This document shows positions 53,512 through 62,717 of a stretch of 64,000 nucleotides of DNA, in pieces. The notes under the pieces are model-generated. The model saw nothing but the letters and a program-made list of their open reading frames with translations, made no database searches and was not told where the DNA came from. A program made the translations under genes and the position numbers. The DNA is from Collimonas humicola (lineage in GTDB: Bacteria; Pseudomonadota; Gammaproteobacteria; Burkholderiales; Burkholderiaceae_D), in assembly GCF_018304945.1 (NCBI RefSeq), contig NZ_JAGQEE010000001.1:1798001-1862000 (forward strand). The letters are read 5' to 3'. Within the stretch, counting starts at the first letter, position 1. The number at the start of each line of letters is the position of its first letter.

Positions 53512-55398
53512 TCATTTCCATTCGCCGCGTAAAGCCTGCACCTGCTGCTGCAGGTATTCCGGCGTTGCCTGGGCAGCCGCCACCGCCTCGCCCACCGCCA
53601 GCTGCAGCGCCGACAGCGGGCCGCGCTTGAAGGAACGCTGGAACGGATTGCCGCCGCTGCGGGTCCACATGCTGCCCCACAGGCCGCGCAGCGCCATCGG
53701 GATCACCGGCACCGGGCTGCGGTCGACGATTTTCTTGATGCCGCCGCGGAATTCGTTCATTTCACCGGTACTGGTCAGTTTGCCTTCCGGGAAAATGCAG
53801 ACCAGGTCGCCGTCCGCCAGCGCCGCCGCGATCTGGTCGAAAGCGCGTTCCATCAATTCAGGATTCTCCTTGGCCGGCGCAATCGGGATCGCCTTGGCGG
53901 TCTTGAACAGCCAGGCCAGCACCGGCACCTTGAAGATGCGGTGGTCCATGACAAAGCGGATCGGCCGCGGGCTGGCCGCCATGATCACGATCGCATCGAC
54001 ATAGCTGACGTGGTTGCACACCAGCACCGCCGCCCCCTCGTCCGGAATGCGGTCGCGGTTGAAGGTTGTGACGCGGTGGATGGTGTGGATCAGGATCCAG
54101 GCGACGAAACGCACCAGGTATTCCGGCACCACGGTGAAAATATAGATTGCCACCAGCGCATTGAGGATCGCCGTCACCAGGAAAATCTGCGGAATGGTGA
54201 AGCCCATGCTCAGCAAGGTCAGCGCCACCAGCGCCGCCACGACCATGAACAAGGCGTTCATGATGTTCATGCCGGCGATCGTGCGCGACAGGTGCTGGCG
54301 GTCGCAGCGGGTCTGGATCACGGCGAACAGCGGCACGATGTACAAGCCGCCGAACAGGCCGATCATCACGCAGTCGAACAAGATGCGCCAGCTGCCGTGC
54401 TGCTGCACGAAGCTGCCCATGTCCACCGCGGCGGCGTTGGTATAGCTCAGGCTGGCCAGGAACAGGTCGAGGCCGAACACCGACAGGCCGATCGCGCCGA
54501 ACGGCACCAGGCCGATTTCCACCTTGTGGCCGGACAGGCGTTCGCACAGCAGGGAGCCGGCGCCGACGCCAAGCGAGAATACCGTCAGCAGAAGCACAAA
54601 GACGCTATGGTCGCCATGCAGGTAGTTTTTCGCATACAGCGGAAATTGCGCCAGGATGATGGCGCCGTAGAACCAGAACCACGAGTTGGCCAGCATGGCC
54701 AGGAACACCGGACGGTTCTTGCGCGAGAAGCTCAGGTTGCGCATGGTTTCGGTGACCGGGTTCCAGTTGATCTTCAGCCCCGGCTCGGCGGCCGGGGTCA
54801 ACGGAATGCGGCGGCTGAACAGCCAGCCGAGGATTGCGATGGCGACCGTGCCGCCGGCCACCAGCTCGATGCCCCAAGGCTTGCGGACCACCAGCACCGC
54901 GCCCAGCACTTCGCCCAGCAGGATGCCGACGAAAGTGCCCATTTCGATGATGCCGTTGCCGCCCACCAGCTCGTTGGGGCGCAGCTGCTGCGGCAGGTAG
55001 GCGTATTTGACCGGCCCGAAAATGGTGGAATGCACGCCCATGCCGACCACTGCCAGGATCAGCAGCCACAGGGTATGCGTCATCCAGCCGAGCGCGGCGA
55101 CCGCCATGATGACAATTTCCAGCACCTTGACGTAGCGCGCCAGGCCGGATTTTTCGAACTTGTCCGCCAGTTGGCCGGCCGTCGCTGAAAACACTACGAA
55201 GGGCAGGATGAACAGACCCGGAATCAGGTTGTTCAGCACATTAACGTCCATGCTGGTCCAGCTGATCGCCTCGTAGGTCAGGATCGTCAGCAAGGCGGTC
55301 TTGAAGACGTTATCGTTGAAAGCGCCGAAGAACTGGGTCCAGAAGAACGGCGCGAACCGGCGCTGGCGCAACAAGGAAAATTGACTGGATTTGGACAT
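53512..55398 (-). CDS. MFS-acyltransferase fusion (LplT-PlsC type)
   Basis: A 628-residue two-domain protein. Residues ~1-410 form an LplT-like MFS transporter (FFWTQFFGAFNDNVFKTALL; PGLFILPFVVFSATAGQLAD). Residues ~440-620 are a PlsC-type acyltransferase with HX4D (NHVSYVD, His463/Asp468) and FPEG near 537. In E. coli LplT flips lysophospholipids and the separate Aas re-acylates them using a fused acyl-ACP synthetase domain, which is absent here. Uptake and re-acylation of lysophospholipid by one protein is a reasonable inference. Confidence 0.88.
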   Translation of the reverse strand: MSKSSQFSLLRQRRFAPFFWTQFFGAFNDNVFKTALLTILTYEAISWTSMDVNVLNNLIPGLFILPFVVFSATAGQLADKFEKSGLARYVKVLEIVIMAVAALGWMTHTLWLLILAVVGMGVHSTIFGPVKYAYLPQQLRPNELVGGNGIIEMGTFVGILLGEVLGAVLVVRKPWGIELVAGGTVAIAILGWLFSRRIPLTPAAEPGLKINWNPVTETMRNLSFSRKNRPVFLAMLANSWFWFYGAIILAQFPLYAKNYLHGDHSVFVLLLTVFSLGVGAGSLLCERLSGHKVEIGLVPFGAIGLSVFGLDLFLASLSYTNAAAVDMGSFVQQHGSWRILFDCVMIGLFGGLYIVPLFAVIQTRCDRQHLSRTIAGMNIMNALFMVVAALVALTLLSMGFTIPQIFLVTAILNALVAIYIFTVVPEYLVRFVAWILIHTIHRVTTFNRDRIPDEGAAVLVCNHVSYVDAIVIMAASPRPIRFVMDHRIFKVPVLAWLFKTAKAIPIAPAKENPELMERAFDQIAAALADGDLVCIFPEGKLTSTGEMNEFRGGIKKIVDRSPVPVIPMALRGLWGSMWTRSGGNPFQRSFKRGPLSALQLAVGEAVAAAQATPEYLQQQVQALRGEWK

Positions 55399-55542
55399 AG
55401 GTAGGCTAGGGAGAAAGCTGCGCAGTATGGCAGTGGTGAATAATTGATTGTTTTACAGGACTGAAAGCCGCGGCCGCGGCAGCTTGCGGCATCAGCCCTG
55501 ACGCCCTCGCGTCAATCCCTTGGTAACGATTCAAGCGCGATG

Positions 55543-55962
55543 CTACCCGCGCTGCGCATTCTTCATCGATATCTGCTCGTTCAACGTCCAGAAATCGTAC
55601 AGCACCCCCAGCAGGAACAGGCCGCCGGTAAACAAATAGAGGATGCCGGTGAGCCACTTGCCCTGGTACATGCGATGCACGCCGAAAAAACCGAGGAAGG
55701 TCAGCAGCAGCCAGGCCACGCTGTAATCAGTGGCGCCGGCGGTAAAGCGCAGGTCGGCCTGGCGATTCATGCCCGGGATCAGGAAAACGTCGATCAGCCA
55801 GCCGATACCCAGCAGGCCCAGCGTAAAGAACCAGATGGTGCCGGTGACCGGCTTGCCGTAATAAAAACGGTGGGCGCCGGTAAAGCCGAAAATCCACAGC
55901 AGATAGCCCAGCACTTTGCTATGGGTATCGATCACGGAACCGTCCGGACGGATATTATTCAT
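55543..55962 (-). CDS. TM2-domain membrane protein
   Basis: A 139-residue protein with two TM2-like units: KVLGYLLWIFGFTGAHRFYYGK...GTIWFFTLGLLGIGWLIDVF and then WLLLTFLGFFGVHRMYQGKW..LYLFTGGLFLLGVLYDFW. Four membrane segments are expected. The TM2 family has no settled bacterial function. It sits alone between the CBS and MFS-PlsC genes. Confidence 0.85.
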   Translation of the reverse strand: MNNIRPDGSVIDTHSKVLGYLLWIFGFTGAHRFYYGKPVTGTIWFFTLGLLGIGWLIDVFLIPGMNRQADLRFTAGATDYSVAWLLLTFLGFFGVHRMYQGKWLTGILYLFTGGLFLLGVLYDFWTLNEQISMKNAQRG

Positions 55963-56029
55963 GAATAAACTCTTTCAAATCGATAAAAATGCATTGCTTT
56001 GACCGGCTGCTGCCGCGGTCTCGGCTTGG

Positions 56030-56060
56030 CCGCCAATCCGCCAATCCGCCAATCCGCCAT
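56030..56060. repeat. 8-bp tandem repeat (CCGCCAAT x 3.9)
   Basis: Nearly four exact copies of CCGCCAAT lie in the gap between the CBS and TM2 genes, just past the CBS terminator. Being intergenic and octameric, the copy number could vary by slippage without affecting a reading frame; a promoter-spacing effect on the TM2 gene (start 55962) is conceivable. Confidence 0.85.
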
Positions 56061-56078
56061 TTTGCACCAGGAACCAAC

Positions 56079-56116
56079 AAAAAAAACCGTTTGCGGCATC
56101 TTGCTGCCGCAAACGG
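56079..56116 (-). terminator. Strong terminator of the CBS-domain gene
   Basis: On the minus strand a perfect 12-bp stem (CCGTTTGCGGCA against TGCCGCAAACGG, 6-base loop) is followed by eight T residues (56086-56079), about 20 bp after the CBS stop codon. This is the clearest intrinsic terminator in the window. Confidence 0.95.
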
Positions 56117-56138
56117 CTCTTCATTGACCGGATCAATC

Positions 56139-56585
56139 CTACTCTTCGCTAGCCGCCGGCCAGTCGCGGATATAGGCTTTCAGCATCTTGTTTTCAAAAC
56201 CCTGTGCGTCCAGCACGGCTTTCGCCACGTCATAGAACGACATCACGCCCAGCAAGGTGCGGGCATCCATGATCGGCACATAGCGGGCATGGCGCTCCAG
56301 CATGATGCGGCGCACTTCGTTGACTTCGGTATCCGGCGTCACGGTGATCGGACTGTCGTCCATGTGCTTGCGCACCGTGTTGCTGCCTACCGCGCCGCCG
56401 TTCTGGTGGATCGCATTGAGCACCTCGCGGAAAGTCAGCATGCCGATCAGCGTACCGAACTCCATCACCACCAGCGAACCGATATCCTTTTCCGCCATCG
56501 TGTTGACTGCCTCGATCAGCGGCGTTTCCGGCGTCACGGTGTAAAGGATATTGCCTTTGACTTTGAGAATCTCAGATACTTTCAT
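56139..56585 (-). CDS. CBS-domain protein
   Basis: A 148-residue protein made of two CBS domains (about 8-65 and 75-135): LIEAVNTMAEKDIGSLVVME and ITVTPDTEVNEVRRIMLERHARYVPIMD. Paired CBS domains usually bind adenine nucleotides and sense energy state. No catalytic domain is attached and the partner is unknown. It is divergent from the O-acetylhomoserine sulfhydrylase-like gene, with a 264-bp gap in which I see no clear riboswitch. Confidence 0.88.
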   Translation of the reverse strand: MKVSEILKVKGNILYTVTPETPLIEAVNTMAEKDIGSLVVMEFGTLIGMLTFREVLNAIHQNGGAVGSNTVRKHMDDSPITVTPDTEVNEVRRIMLERHARYVPIMDARTLLGVMSFYDVAKAVLDAQGFENKMLKAYIRDWPAASEE

Positions 56586-56849
56586 GGTGCCATCCAGTCT
56601 TTACTTTGGTTATGGGCAGCTCTTAAAACCGCGGCCTCGGCTGCGCTGACATGATGCAAGGTCTGGTCGAGAAGCGGAGCCGTACTTTAGTACAGTGAGC
56701 ATCGCAGGCCAGAGATTGCGCCGCGCAGTAGGTTTTTAGAGTTACCCTTATGCTTGTATGCAGAATGTAGCGTAAGCCAGAGCAAAAATCTACCGCGCAG
56801 CGCAGCATCCGCCCCTATATATCGAAAATAGAAGGAGACCTCCCACATC

Positions 56850-58172
56850 ATGAGCAGCCCCCGTTATCCCGGCTTCGACACCATGTCGCTGCATGCCGGC
56901 AGCGTGCCCGACCCTGCCACCGGCGCGCGCGCCACGCCGATCTACCTGACTTCGGCCTTTGTTTTCAAGGATTCCGACCACGCCGCCTCGCTGTTCAACA
57001 TGGAACGCGCCGGCCACGTCTATTCACGCATTTCCAATCCCACCAACGCCGTGCTGGAAGAGCGCATCGCGGCGCTGGAAGGCGGCGTCGCCGGGATTGC
57101 CGTGGCCAGCGGCCAGGCCGCCATGCACCTGGGCCTGGCCACCATCGCCGGCGCCGGTTCGCATGTGGTGGCGTCGCGCGCGCTGTATGGAGGTTCGCAC
57201 AACCTGCTGTCCTACACCATGAAGCGCTTCGGCATCGAAACCACTTTTGTCGACCCCAGCGATATCGATGCCTGGCGCGCGGCGATCCGGCCCAGCACCA
57301 AGGTGCTGTTCGGCGAAACCCTGGGCAATCCGGGGCTGGACGTGCTGGACATCCCGCGCATCGCCGCGCTGGCGCATGAGCATTACCTGCCGCTGATGGT
57401 GGATGCGACCTTTACCACCCCTTACCTGCTGCGGCCGTTCGACCATGGCGCCGACCTGGTGTTCCACTCGGCCACCAAGTTCCTGTGCGGCCACGGCACC
57501 GCGGTCGGCGGCCTGCTGGTGGACGGCGGCACTTTCGACTGGCAGCAAGCCTATGAAAAAACCGGCCGTTTCAGCGAACTGTGCGAACCGTACGAAGGAT
57601 TCCACGGCATGGTGTTTTCGGAAGAGTCGACGGTGGCGCCGTTTTCGCTGCGCGCGCGGCGCGAGGGCCTGCGCGACTTCGGCGCCGTGATGAGTCCGCA
57701 CAATGCCTTCGCCATCCTGCAAGGCATAGAAACGCTGGGACTGCGCATGGAAAAGCACGTCGCCAATACACGCAAGGTGGTGGAATTCCTGGCCGCGCAT
57801 GCGGCGGTGGAATCGGTCGCTTATCCCGAATTGCCTTCGCATCCCGGCCACGAACTGAGCAAGACGCTGCTGCCCAAGGGCTGCGGCGCGGTGTTCTCGT
57901 TCAACCTCAAGGGCGACCGCGCGGCCGGCCGCCGCATGGTGGAATCGCTCAAGATCTTTTCGCACCTGGCCAATGTCGGCGACGCCAAATCGCTGGTGAT
58001 CCATCCGGCTTCGACCACCCATTTCCGGGTGCCGAGCGAGCAGCTGGCCGCTGCCGGCATCAGCGAAGGCACCTTGCGCCTGTCGATCGGACTGGAAAAT
58101 GCCGAGGACCTGATCGAAGACCTGGCCTTCGGCCTGAAGATGTCGCAACGCACTGAACGGAAGGATAAATGA
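56850..58172 (+). CDS. metY: O-acetylhomoserine/O-succinylhomoserine sulfhydrylase-like PLP enzyme
   Basis: A Cys/Met-metabolism PLP enzyme of 440 residues. The PLP lysine is Lys210 in HSATKFLCGHG, with the typical start DTMSLHAGSVPDPATGARATPIY and SRISNPTNAVLE. Length and N-terminus favour O-acetylhomoserine sulfhydrylase (MetY); a MetZ-type role is possible. It makes homocysteine directly from sulfide. AAGGAG precedes the ATG. One base separates its stop from the hydrolase gene. Confidence 0.88.
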   Translation: MSSPRYPGFDTMSLHAGSVPDPATGARATPIYLTSAFVFKDSDHAASLFNMERAGHVYSRISNPTNAVLEERIAALEGGVAGIAVASGQAAMHLGLATIAGAGSHVVASRALYGGSHNLLSYTMKRFGIETTFVDPSDIDAWRAAIRPSTKVLFGETLGNPGLDVLDIPRIAALAHEHYLPLMVDATFTTPYLLRPFDHGADLVFHSATKFLCGHGTAVGGLLVDGGTFDWQQAYEKTGRFSELCEPYEGFHGMVFSEESTVAPFSLRARREGLRDFGAVMSPHNAFAILQGIETLGLRMEKHVANTRKVVEFLAAHAAVESVAYPELPSHPGHELSKTLLPKGCGAVFSFNLKGDRAAGRRMVESLKIFSHLANVGDAKSLVIHPASTTHFRVPSEQLAAAGISEGTLRLSIGLENAEDLIEDLAFGLKMSQRTERKDK

Positions 58173-58173
58173 G

Positions 58174-59034
58174 ATGTTACTGAAAACACATTTCCGCGGC
58201 GCCGAACACGAAACCTATTGCTATACCGGCGGCAAAGCCTTCGACCCGGCGCTGCCGACCGCGGTCTTTATCCACGGCGGCCAGAACGACCATTCCGTCT
58301 GGATCCTGCAGACCCGCTATTTCGCCCATCACGGTTTCGGCGTGCTGGCGGTGGATTTGCCGGGACACGGCCGCAGCCAGGGACCGGCGCTGGCCACCAT
58401 CGAAGAATTATCCGACTGGCTGTCCTGCCTGCTGGATGCCGCCGGCGTCGGCAAGGCGGTCCTGATCGGCCACAGCATGGGCTCGCTGATTGCGCTGGAA
58501 AGCGCCGGCCGCGCCGAGAAATCCAGCCGCATCGCCGGTATTGCGCTGGTCGGCACCGCTTATCCGATGAAAGTCGCGGACGCCTTGCTGGACGCCGCCA
58601 ACAATGCGCAGCAAAGCGCGATCGACATGGTGAACATCTGGTCGCACTCCACCATGTCGCCCAAGCCATCGGCGCCAGGACCGGGTTTTTACGTGCAGGG
58701 CGCCAGCCAGCGCCTGATGCAGCGCATCGCCGGCCAGTCGGCCGCCAAACCGACCGTGTTCTACACCGACTTTGCCGCCTGCAATGCCTACGCCAACGGC
58801 GAACAGGCGGCACGGGCAGTCTCCTGCCCCACACTGTTCCTGCTGGGCCAGCGCGACGTCATGACGCCGGCCAAGGCAGCCGCCGGCCTGATCGGCGCCA
58901 TCAAGCAGGCCAAGGTGGTGCAGGTGGAAGCTTGCGGCCATGCCCTGATGGCGGAGCAGCCGGATGCCGTGCTGGATCACCTGTTCAAATTCGCCAGCGC
59001 GGCGACGGTTGCAGCGGCCGCCATGGAAGACTAA
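58174..59034 (+). CDS. Alpha/beta hydrolase
   Basis: A 286-residue alpha/beta hydrolase with the nucleophile elbow GHSMGS (Ser101), oxyanion-region HGGQNDHSVW, probable acid Asp in LGQRDVMTPAK and His in CGHALMAEQP. It is co-transcribed with the sulfhydrylase-like gene, one base downstream. The substrate is unknown; MetX-like acyltransferase activity is not supported, as the protein is too short and lacks the lid insert. Confidence 0.86.
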   Translation: MLLKTHFRGAEHETYCYTGGKAFDPALPTAVFIHGGQNDHSVWILQTRYFAHHGFGVLAVDLPGHGRSQGPALATIEELSDWLSCLLDAAGVGKAVLIGHSMGSLIALESAGRAEKSSRIAGIALVGTAYPMKVADALLDAANNAQQSAIDMVNIWSHSTMSPKPSAPGPGFYVQGASQRLMQRIAGQSAAKPTVFYTDFAACNAYANGEQAARAVSCPTLFLLGQRDVMTPAKAAAGLIGAIKQAKVVQVEACGHALMAEQPDAVLDHLFKFASAATVAAAAMED

Positions 59035-59098
59035 GCTTAAGGAACAGCAAGGATAAAGACGACCAAGTAGCAGGATCCAGCCACCGCCAGGAGACAGC

Positions 59099-59419
59099 AT
59101 GCCTACCGTGCTTGAAAAAAAGTATGAGACTTTCGCCGAGTTCTATCCCAGCTACCTGAGCCAGCATAGCAACCGCACCTGCCGCCAGCTGCATTTCGCC
59201 GGCTCCACGCTGGCGCTGGCGTCGGTGGTCATGCTGGTATTTACCGGCAATTTTTACTGGCTGCTGGCGGCGCTGCTGTGCGGCTACGGTTTTGCCTGGG
59301 TCGGTCATTTCGCGTTTGAAAAGAACCGCCCTGCAACCTTCAGGCAGCCCTTGTATTCATTCCTCGGCGACTGGGTAATGTACTGGCAGATGCTCAGCGG
59401 CCGGGTATCTTTTTACTGA
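59099..59419 (+). CDS. DUF962/Mpo1-like membrane protein
   Basis: A 106-residue protein with two central hydrophobic segments and the DUF962 pattern: FYPSYLSQHSNRTCRQLHFAG, then AWVGHFAFEKNRPATFRQPLYS and a GDW ending. The yeast relative Mpo1 is an iron-dependent dioxygenase of 2-hydroxy fatty acids; the histidines in QLHF and GHF fit that fold. The bacterial function is unproven. GGAG lies shortly before the start. Confidence 0.85.
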   Translation: MPTVLEKKYETFAEFYPSYLSQHSNRTCRQLHFAGSTLALASVVMLVFTGNFYWLLAALLCGYGFAWVGHFAFEKNRPATFRQPLYSFLGDWVMYWQMLSGRVSFY

Positions 59420-59548
59420 ATGCATTTTTATTAACTATGTAAAATCTTCTTCACAGCAATGTGAACCGTTTATCCCGTAAAATTCGTATCTTTGTTTTCC
59501 GGCATCGCCATCCATGCCATGGCGCGCTGCATAGCGACAGGAGTTTTA

Positions 59549-59764
59549 ATGGGAACACCAGCTAGCGATCCATTGCCGGCGCTGCTCAAGAAGCCAGACC
59601 CGGCTGACGCCGCACCGGCCTCGGCCGCCGTGGCGCCGCGCCGGCCGATGACCTCGTTCTTGATGAACTACACCCAGCCGATGTATCCCGGCAGGGTAAA
59701 GATCAGCTATTTCTGGATTTCAAGACTGCCGCAGGGCGGCACGATCAAGGTTCGGGTTGGCTAG
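59549..59764 (+). CDS. Possible small protein of 71 residues
   Basis: An open frame starting at ATG 59549 with a good AGGAG six bases upstream. It encodes a Pro/Ala-rich start (residues 3-33) and a short conserved-looking end containing TSFLMNYTQPMYPG and KISYFWISRLPQGG. The last 45 bases overlap the 3' end of yihY on the other strand. I do not recognise a family. The strong ribosome site is the main argument; it may be a genuine small protein or a chance frame. Confidence 0.4.
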   Translation: MGTPASDPLPALLKKPDPADAAPASAAVAPRRPMTSFLMNYTQPMYPGRVKISYFWISRLPQGGTIKVRVG

Positions 59765-61030
59765 GACCTGCGCGAAATGCGCCGCCAGCGTCTGCTCCAG
59801 GCCGTGTTCGATGGCGCTTTCCACGCACCGGTCGAGGCCGCTGTCGATGGCTCTGCCGGCGGCAGGATTCCATACGAACATGCGGTAGATATCGGCCAGT
59901 TTCAGCACTTCCGTATTGGCCAGCAGGATCCAGCCGTCGACATTGATGCGCACCTTGCGCCCCCACTGGCTGCGCGCCAGCATCTCGGTCTGCACAGTGC
60001 CGACCCAGCCGGCTTCCCGCATCTGCTGCAGCAGGCTTTCGGACTCATCGAAGCCTAGCCGCGTAGCGCGCCGGATCTGTCCCGCATCGACCGCCGCCGA
60101 ACTGCCGCGCATGCGTGCCTGGTGCAGCACCTGCAGCACCGCCATGGCATCGACGAAAGCGCTGCCTGGCGACGGCACATGCCACCAGCGTTCGTACTTC
60201 ACCACCGGCAGCGCCGCTGCCAACAGCGCTCCCACCAGCGTGATCATCCACAGCATGTAGATCCACAAAAGGAATATCGGCAAGGCCGCCAGCGTGCCGT
60301 AGACCATCGTATAGGTCGGGAACTTGATGATGTAGGCGGCAAACACGCGCTTGGCGATTTCGAAGGCGATGCCGGCCAGCAAACCGCCCCAGATCGCATC
60401 GCGCCAATCGACCCGCTGGTTCGGCACCGCCACGTACAGCAGGGTAAAGGCGCCGGTGGTCAGCGCCACCGACAGCAGCGTATAGAACCAGCGCCCGATC
60501 CAGCTCACCACCAGGCCGTTGGCCGCTGCCGACAAATACGAGGTGACGGTGATCGAGATGCCGATCAGCAAGGGGCCGAGCGTGATGATGGCCCAGTACA
60601 CCAGCACACGGTGGATCCAAGGCCGCTGTGTCTTGACCCGCCAGATGCGGTTGAATACATGGTCGACGGTCGACATGGTCAGCACCGAGGTCACGATCAG
60701 GGCGACCCCGCCGACCGCGGACAGGCGCGCCGATTTGGTGGCGAACTGGTTCAGGTAATCGAGAATCGTGTTGGCGACGCCCCGCGGCATCAGGTTATGC
60801 ACGAAATACTGTTCCAGCGAGGCGCGGAAGGTGCTGAACAGCGGGAACACGGTAAAGATCGCCAGCGCGATGGTCAGCATCGGCACCAGCGCCAGGATGG
60901 TGGTGAAGGTCAGGCTGCCGGCCACTTGCGGCAAGCGTTCCTCGTCCAGGCGGCGCGCCGCGAAGCGGAACAGATCGCGCAATTCCACCCAGGACAGGCC
61001 GCGCAGTCTGGAAAATTTTATCGACGTCAT
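59720..61030 (-). CDS. yihY: YihY-family inner-membrane protein
   Basis: A 436-residue protein of the YihY/virulence factor BrkB family (formerly called RNase BN). The first ~290 residues have six hydrophobic segments with SLTFTTILALVPMLTIALAI and LFLLWIYMLWMITLVGALL-type stretches; the C-terminal ~140 residues form a soluble winged-helix-like region (GQIRRATRLGFDESESLLQQ). Function is unsettled. It is divergent from wrbA. Confidence 0.9.
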   Translation of the reverse strand: MTSIKFSRLRGLSWVELRDLFRFAARRLDEERLPQVAGSLTFTTILALVPMLTIALAIFTVFPLFSTFRASLEQYFVHNLMPRGVANTILDYLNQFATKSARLSAVGGVALIVTSVLTMSTVDHVFNRIWRVKTQRPWIHRVLVYWAIITLGPLLIGISITVTSYLSAAANGLVVSWIGRWFYTLLSVALTTGAFTLLYVAVPNQRVDWRDAIWGGLLAGIAFEIAKRVFAAYIIKFPTYTMVYGTLAALPIFLLWIYMLWMITLVGALLAAALPVVKYERWWHVPSPGSAFVDAMAVLQVLHQARMRGSSAAVDAGQIRRATRLGFDESESLLQQMREAGWVGTVQTEMLARSQWGRKVRINVDGWILLANTEVLKLADIYRMFVWNPAAGRAIDSGLDRCVESAIEHGLEQTLAAHFAQVLANPNLDRAALRQS

Positions 61031-61097
61031 GCGTTACCTCATTTTGCCCGCCGCGGCACATCAGGAAACCGGGCGCGGCATGCGTTTTGCACCATGA

Positions 61098-62194
<1,097 letters not shown>

Positions 62195-62229
62195 AGCAGC
62201 GATGCTGTCTGAAACAAAGAGGCTGTGGG

Positions 62230-62309
62230 TTTTGACGTTGGGGTTGCTTTTGACGTTGGGGTTGCTTTTGACGTTGGGGTTGCTTTTGACGTTGCCGTTG
62301 CTTTTGACG
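62230..62309. repeat. 18-bp tandem repeat (about 4.4 copies)
   Basis: The unit TTTTGACGTTGGGGTTGC occurs at 62230, 62248 and 62266 exactly, at 62284 with GG changed to CC (TTGCCGTTGC), and partially at 62302. It starts 35 bp after the DUF2069 stop. The copies are nearly identical, implying recent expansion or homogenisation. Confidence 0.95.
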
Positions 62310-62329
62310 TGCCCCGCATGGAGACATTG

Positions 62330-62424
62330 CCAAATCCGGCGCGTGTCAGCCGGGAATTGTGAGGGGCATGTTTGAGCCGAAGGCGAGTTTTGCCCCTCAC
62401 CCGGCTGGCGCGCGCCGGATTTGG
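62330..62424. repeat. Large inverted repeat (95 nt)
   Basis: Arms 62330-62354 and 62400-62424 are complementary over 25 bp with two mismatches (G-T wobbles as RNA), both beginning CCAAATCCGGCGCG on their own strands. Inside them GTGAGGGGCA (62359-62368) pairs perfectly with TGCCCCTCAC (62391-62400; the last base is shared with the outer arm). As RNA it would be a very stable hairpin. Confidence 0.92.
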
Positions 62425-62471
62425 GGACCCGACCGGAGGGAGGGCAATGGCTTTGCGGTCGCCTTTTCTTT

Positions 62472-62507
62472 GCTTACTTTCTTTTGGCGAAGCAAAAGAA
62501 AGTGAGC
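62472..62507. repeat. AAAGAAAGT palindrome
   Basis: GCTTACTTTCTTTTG (62472-62486) pairs with CAAAAGAAAGTGAGC (62493-62507) with one mismatch around a 6-base loop, followed by a GC hairpin (GCCGGG/CCCGGC, from 62512). I recognise this sequence type as a common intergenic palindrome in proteobacterial genomes; that statement is from memory, not a search. Confidence 0.85.
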
Positions 62508-62606
62508 GGCTGCCGGGCCGCCCCCGGCAAGCATCCACGGAGTACAAAACGTTTTAGCAACCCTCAGACCGTTCTTAGCACGCCACCGCACGCACTCCGT
62601 AGCCCG

Positions 62607-62670
62607 TTAAATGGGGTCAGAGTAATTTACGACGATAAGGCCGTCGTAAAAAAACTCTGACCCCATTTAA
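62607..62670. repeat. Palindromic repeat, TGGGGTCAGAGT family, copy 3
   Basis: Outer arms 62607-62623 and 62654-62670 are perfectly complementary over 17 bp; inside, TTTACGACG (62626-62634) pairs with CGTCGTAAA (62642-62650). The left flank GCACGCACTCCGTAGCCCG (62588-62606) is the inverted copy of 186-204 next to copy 1. Confidence 0.9.
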
Positions 62671-62717
62671 CTGCGGCGTGGGCTGCGCATTTGACTGCTT
62701 TTTCGAAATTTTACGAT

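Larger units (their letters stand above)
62195..62717. other. Repeat-dense intergenic region
   Basis: This 523-bp gap between the DUF2069 gene and the FAD oxidase gene is almost entirely repeats: an 18-bp tandem array, a 95-nt inverted repeat, an AAAGAAAGT palindrome with a GC-rich hairpin after it, and a TGGGGTCAGAGT palindrome (each listed). Frames on either strand here are low-complexity products of the repeats and are not supported as genes. Confidence 0.8.

Noticed and set aside
53941-55188. 415-codon plus-strand frame opposite the MFS-PlsC gene
   Set aside because: Gln/His-rich shadow of the MFS domain without a start signal.
56586-56849. Possible SAM-type riboswitch before the O-acetylhomoserine sulfhydrylase-like gene
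   Set aside because: The 264-bp leader has a small GTACT/AGTAC hairpin, but I could not fit it to any SAM or SAH riboswitch consensus.
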